Below are positions 61,867 to 64,000 of a stretch of DNA of 64,000 bases, piece by piece. The stretch is taken from assembly GCA_045576455.1 (NCBI GenBank), contig JAZNGM010000001.1, positions 1 through 64,000 on the forward strand. The letters are read 5' to 3'. Both the position numbers and the translations under genes were made by a program. This DNA is from RGIG4034 sp045576455 (lineage in GTDB: Bacteria; Bacillota; Clostridia; Lachnospirales; Lachnospiraceae). The notes under the pieces were generated by a model, which was given only the letters and a program-made list of their open reading frames with translations, was not told where the DNA came from and searched no databases. The number at the start of each line of letters is the position of its first letter. Position 1 is the first letter of the stretch.

Positions 61867-62677
61867 GCTTTCTAAGCGGACAAGTTGATAAGGCAATTTT
61901 GTCCTTAAGCATATGAAGTCCGCAGTCAGAAAGATAATCCTGTAAAATAGGAATGGATTGTGAAGAAGTAGGTCCTACAATAATCTCACCGACTAAATCA
62001 GATAAATGAAGATTCAACTTGCCACACATTCTGTTAAGGTCAAGAGGGTAGTATTTTTTAATTCTGTCTTTTGCTACATGATATTTAGGTTCAATGGCAA
62101 ATTCGTTAGATACAAAAGGGGAAACTACCAGCCTGAATTCCCGTTCACTTGAAAAGGAAGGATGCTTGAAAGCAGCGGACTGTACCCATGCTTCATTCAT
62201 TAAATGTAATAATTCGGGTCGCTCTTTGTGGAAGTCGTCAGCGTTTTTTATCAGCTGGTAAAATGCATCTACCAAATGGTGTTCCTGCATGTTTTCCTGA
62301 TAAAAAACTTCCTTTAAGAAAACGGCACCACCAATCATCTGTTCCATTAATTCTTCGTTGAAAGCAATGCAGACGCCTTGGCCAAAATGACCGTAACGGT
62401 CCCATTGTGCTGCATCATCCCGATATTTTGAAAAACAGGCGGCATATGCGGAATAATGGAACTCCTTGGCCAGTTCATTTTTGAAAAAGGTGCTTGTTTC
62501 GGAAAGCTTCTCTTTTTCTCCGTCGTTTGCAAGACGTGCGGTTACGGCATCACAGATTCCGTTCATAAACAGTCGCATTTCTGCGGCGTCATTCATATTG
62601 AGTATGTTATTAAGTCGTAGCTCGGCACAACGGATAATACCGTCAAAAGCCGAAAAATCAGTATAATGATATAACAT
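61856..62677 (-). CDS. DUF2971 family protein
   Basis: A 273-residue soluble protein that begins MLYHYTDFSAFDGIIRCAEL and has LNNILNMNDAAEMR, then YAACFSKYRDDAAQWDRYGH and FSSEREFRLVVSPF, the DUF2971 pattern. Members occur in defence islands and near toxins but function is unproven. GCGGAGGTTT precedes the ATG. No defence genes are adjacent. Confidence 0.82.
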   Translation of the reverse strand: MLYHYTDFSAFDGIIRCAELRLNNILNMNDAAEMRLFMNGICDAVTARLANDGEKEKLSETSTFFKNELAKEFHYSAYAACFSKYRDDAAQWDRYGHFGQGVCIAFNEELMEQMIGGAVFLKEVFYQENMQEHHLVDAFYQLIKNADDFHKERPELLHLMNEAWVQSAAFKHPSFSSEREFRLVVSPFVSNEFAIEPKYHVAKDRIKKYYPLDLNRMCGKLNLHLSDLVGEIIVGPTSSQSIPILQDYLSDCGLHMLKDKIALSTCPLRKPTS

Positions 62678-62766
62678 TATGAAACCTCCGCAAGAAAATA
62701 ATTAATAGCTTTTAGTTAAAAAAGTTTTACTTTATTAAATTATATAATGTATTGTAAAAAACTGCA

Positions 62767-62803
62767 ATAAAAGAGGCTCTGTTCAAACCGAACCGAGCCT
62801 CTT
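62767..62803 (-). terminator. Terminator of the small membrane-protein gene (minus strand)
   Basis: On the minus strand AAGAGGCTC pairs with GAGCCTCTT, then TTAT. It lies 22 bases past the stop of the gene at 62825. Confidence 0.8.
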
Positions 62804-62824
62804 GGTATTATTTTACGTTATGTA

Positions 62825-63259
62825 TTAGTTGTTCTTAGAAACAAATTTGTCAACAAGTGAATCAACTAAAGGAATTCTGATTGTCTTCATCTTAAGCGCA
62901 AAGATACCTAATAATACTAAGAATACATCCGTTACTAATACAACAATTTCTCTGATGAAGCTTGTGATATTAGCTGGAATTACAAAGTACTTAGCTGTCT
63001 TATCAAACCAGTGGATGATGATGTTGATGATAGATGCTAAATCATCAAACCAACCTACTGCCACGCAAATAAGACTGCAAAGGATAGATACAGATACAGC
63101 TTTAACTACAGTCTTCTTTAACCATTCGTTATCTTCAGCAAAAAGAACATATGCTACGATAAGCAATGTTGCCCATGAAGAAACACCTGTAAGAGCAACT
63201 AAGAAGTAAGATGCTGCACCTAAGAGTGCAATAGATACGCCTAACTTTGTCTTTAACAT
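62825..63259 (-). CDS. Small integral membrane protein
   Basis: A 144-residue protein with four hydrophobic helices (LGVSIALLGAASYFLVALTG, WATLLIVAYVLF, VSILCSLICVAVGW, EIVVLVTDVFLVLLGIFALK) and an acidic/basic cytosolic ending. No family recognised. I chose the ATG at 63259 behind TAGGAGGATT; a longer frame to 63304 would swallow that site. Single-gene unit with its own terminator. Confidence 0.75.
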   Translation of the reverse strand: MLKTKLGVSIALLGAASYFLVALTGVSSWATLLIVAYVLFAEDNEWLKKTVVKAVSVSILCSLICVAVGWFDDLASIINIIIHWFDKTAKYFVIPANITSFIREIVVLVTDVFLVLLGIFALKMKTIRIPLVDSLVDKFVSKNN

Positions 63260-63371
63260 TTTTAATCCTCCTAGAAATGTTATTGTATATTTGAAAATCT
63301 CCAAGGGTTATTATACGTCTTTTAGTTGATATTTGCAATGAGATTTTAGTATCGGAAAATGCAAATAAAAT

Positions 63372-63401
63372 AAAAAAAGGCACTCTCTCAGAGCGCCTTT
63401 C
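63372..63401 (-). terminator. Terminator of the small lipoprotein (minus strand)
   Basis: On the minus strand AAAGGCGCTC pairs with GAGTGCCTTT (one G-T pair), followed by a run of T. Confidence 0.85.
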
Positions 63402-63412
63402 CTCATTGTTTA

Positions 63413-63595
63413 TTAGAAATCTAATAAATCGCCAAGTGCTTCATTAGGATATTTGATAACATAGTGCATTTCGCAATATCCCTTTTTGTAAGTTTCAGCA
63501 TCGCAACCATCATACTTACAATCTTTGCTGCCGCATGCTACTAACTGTAAAGCTAAAACAACAAGTAATAATGCAGATACAATTTTCTTCTTCAT
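63413..63595 (-). CDS. Small cysteine-rich lipoprotein
   Basis: A 60-residue precursor with lipobox ALQLVACGSK. The mature part (CKYDGCDAETYKKGYCEMHY) has regularly spaced cysteines and a histidine, a likely zinc-binding or disulfide mini-domain. I chose the ATG at 63595, after GAGGGAGGATTCC. No known function. Confidence 0.75.
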   Translation of the reverse strand: MKKKIVSALLLVVLALQLVACGSKDCKYDGCDAETYKKGYCEMHYVIKYPNEALGDLLDF

Positions 63596-63729
63596 ATCGG
63601 AATCCTCCCTCATTTGTAAAATAAATAGATATGCTTATTATACCAATTCAGACATTTTTTTCAAGTTATTTGTATGATTATACCTTATTTATGCTACAGG
63701 CACCTAATTTATTTTGGGCTTTTTCGGTT

Positions 63730-63769
63730 TAAAAATTTGTGTAAAAATTTGTAAAAATATGTAAAAAGG
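63730..63769 (+). repeat. Phased A-tract direct repeats upstream of a promoter
   Basis: TAAAAATTTG at 63730 and 63742, TAAAAATATG at 63752 and TAAAAAGG at 63762 put A5 tracts about one helical turn apart, just before the -35 box at 63774. Curved DNA or an UP element is the likely effect. Confidence 0.7.
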
Positions 63770-63773
63770 TTGA

Positions 63774-63802
63774 TTGCATTGGAAAAAAACTGGTCTTATA
63801 AT
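63774..63802 (+). promoter_or_regulatory. Strong sigma-A-type promoter
   Basis: TTGCAT (63774-63779), 17 bases, TATAAT (63797-63802), with A-tract repeats upstream and the partial gene at 63869 downstream. Confidence 0.75.
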
Positions 63803-63868
63803 AATGTTTGATTGGTTAGTTTTATGCTAAAGAAAAAGTGATTAGAAACAGGGGAATTTGAAATAATT

Positions 63869-64000
63869 GTGAAAATACTTGATAAATTAAAAGAAATAAA
63901 GATAAAAGAATTATTTGGTAAAGTTAAAAGTTATTTTTGGCAGGGCATATTAATGTCCGGCTTTTTTGTGATACTGGAGCTTGCCTTTCACATCATGCAG
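63869..64000 (+). CDS. N-terminal part of a membrane protein, cut by the window edge
   Basis: GTG at 63869 opens a frame to the window end (44 residues): a basic N-terminus (KILDKLKEIKIKELFGKVKS) and then a hydrophobic helix (ILMSGFFVILELAFHIM). A lipoteichoic-acid-synthase-like sulfatase is one possibility because such proteins start this way, but 44 residues are too few to say. AGGGGA lies 13 bases before the start, a long spacing. Confidence 0.55.
   Translation, partial: MKILDKLKEIKIKELFGKVKSYFWQGILMSGFFVILELAFHIMQ

Overview
The window looks like chromosome of a low-GC Gram-positive anaerobe of class Clostridia, most likely family Lachnospiraceae. This is inferred from strong AGGAGG ribosome binding sites, frequent GTG/TTG starts, lipoprotein signal peptides, a DUF6472 protein, VanW, YhaM, MutS2 and HelD homologues, an agr-type peptide quorum-sensing locus and a cobalamin riboswitch. 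No rRNA, tRNA or CRISPR array was seen. The genus cannot be fixed from the sequence alone.

Layout. 1-800: AT-rich 5' part of a MATE-like exporter gene on the minus strand, cut by the window edge. 1.0-14.8 kb: housekeeping and metabolic genes (membrane GDPD phosphodiesterase, galK, LacI regulator, B12-type radical SAM protein, nth, DnaQ-like exonuclease, VanW protein, AIR-synthase-like protein, Lrp regulator with aminotransferase, trmL, a DUF1905/C39-like fusion). 14.9-18.2 kb: divergent agr-like locus (xre-agrA-agrC on minus, agrB-agrD on plus); the 47-residue AgrD-like precursor is a small ORF found by eye. 18.2-23.7 kb: an array of secreted proteins and lipoproteins with two near-equal solute-binding lipoproteins, a lipoprotein with a 204-residue internal duplication, and two gene remnants left by tandem recombination. 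23.7-24.9 and 40.6-41.7 kb: two copies of an element carrying an Rpn-family PD-(D/E)XK nuclease, each with inverted repeats around the gene. 24.9-26.3 kb: cobalamin riboswitch, terminator, DUF4430 surface protein and ECF S component, a probable B12 uptake unit. 26.3-40.5 kb: TetR/aldo-keto reductase, a two-component system, mutS2, an HtrA-like protein that lacks the catalytic triad, yhaM, rlmD, a thioesterase and a GH43 lipoprotein.

41.8-47.8 kb: MoxR/DUF58/transglutaminase operon, polysaccharide deacetylase and metallophosphoesterase. 47.9-52.7 kb: XRE-TPR regulator, a DUF3990/XRE toxin-antitoxin-like pair behind two palindromic operators, a 52-bp tandem repeat in which every unit carries a ribosome-binding sequence, a LUD-domain protein, and a MerR regulator with a duplicated sensor domain. 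52.8-64.0 kb: SPL-like radical SAM protein, ECF sigma/anti-sigma-like pair, AAC(6')-like acetyltransferase, HelD, CDF transporter, DUF2441, RimJ/L-type acetyltransferase, PHP phosphatase, DUF2971, small membrane and lipoprotein genes, and the start of a membrane protein behind a phased A-tract promoter.

The agr locus and the secreted-protein array beside it are plausible partners (cell-density signalling and secreted products), but that link is inference from proximity. The two solute-binding proteins have no permease genes nearby.
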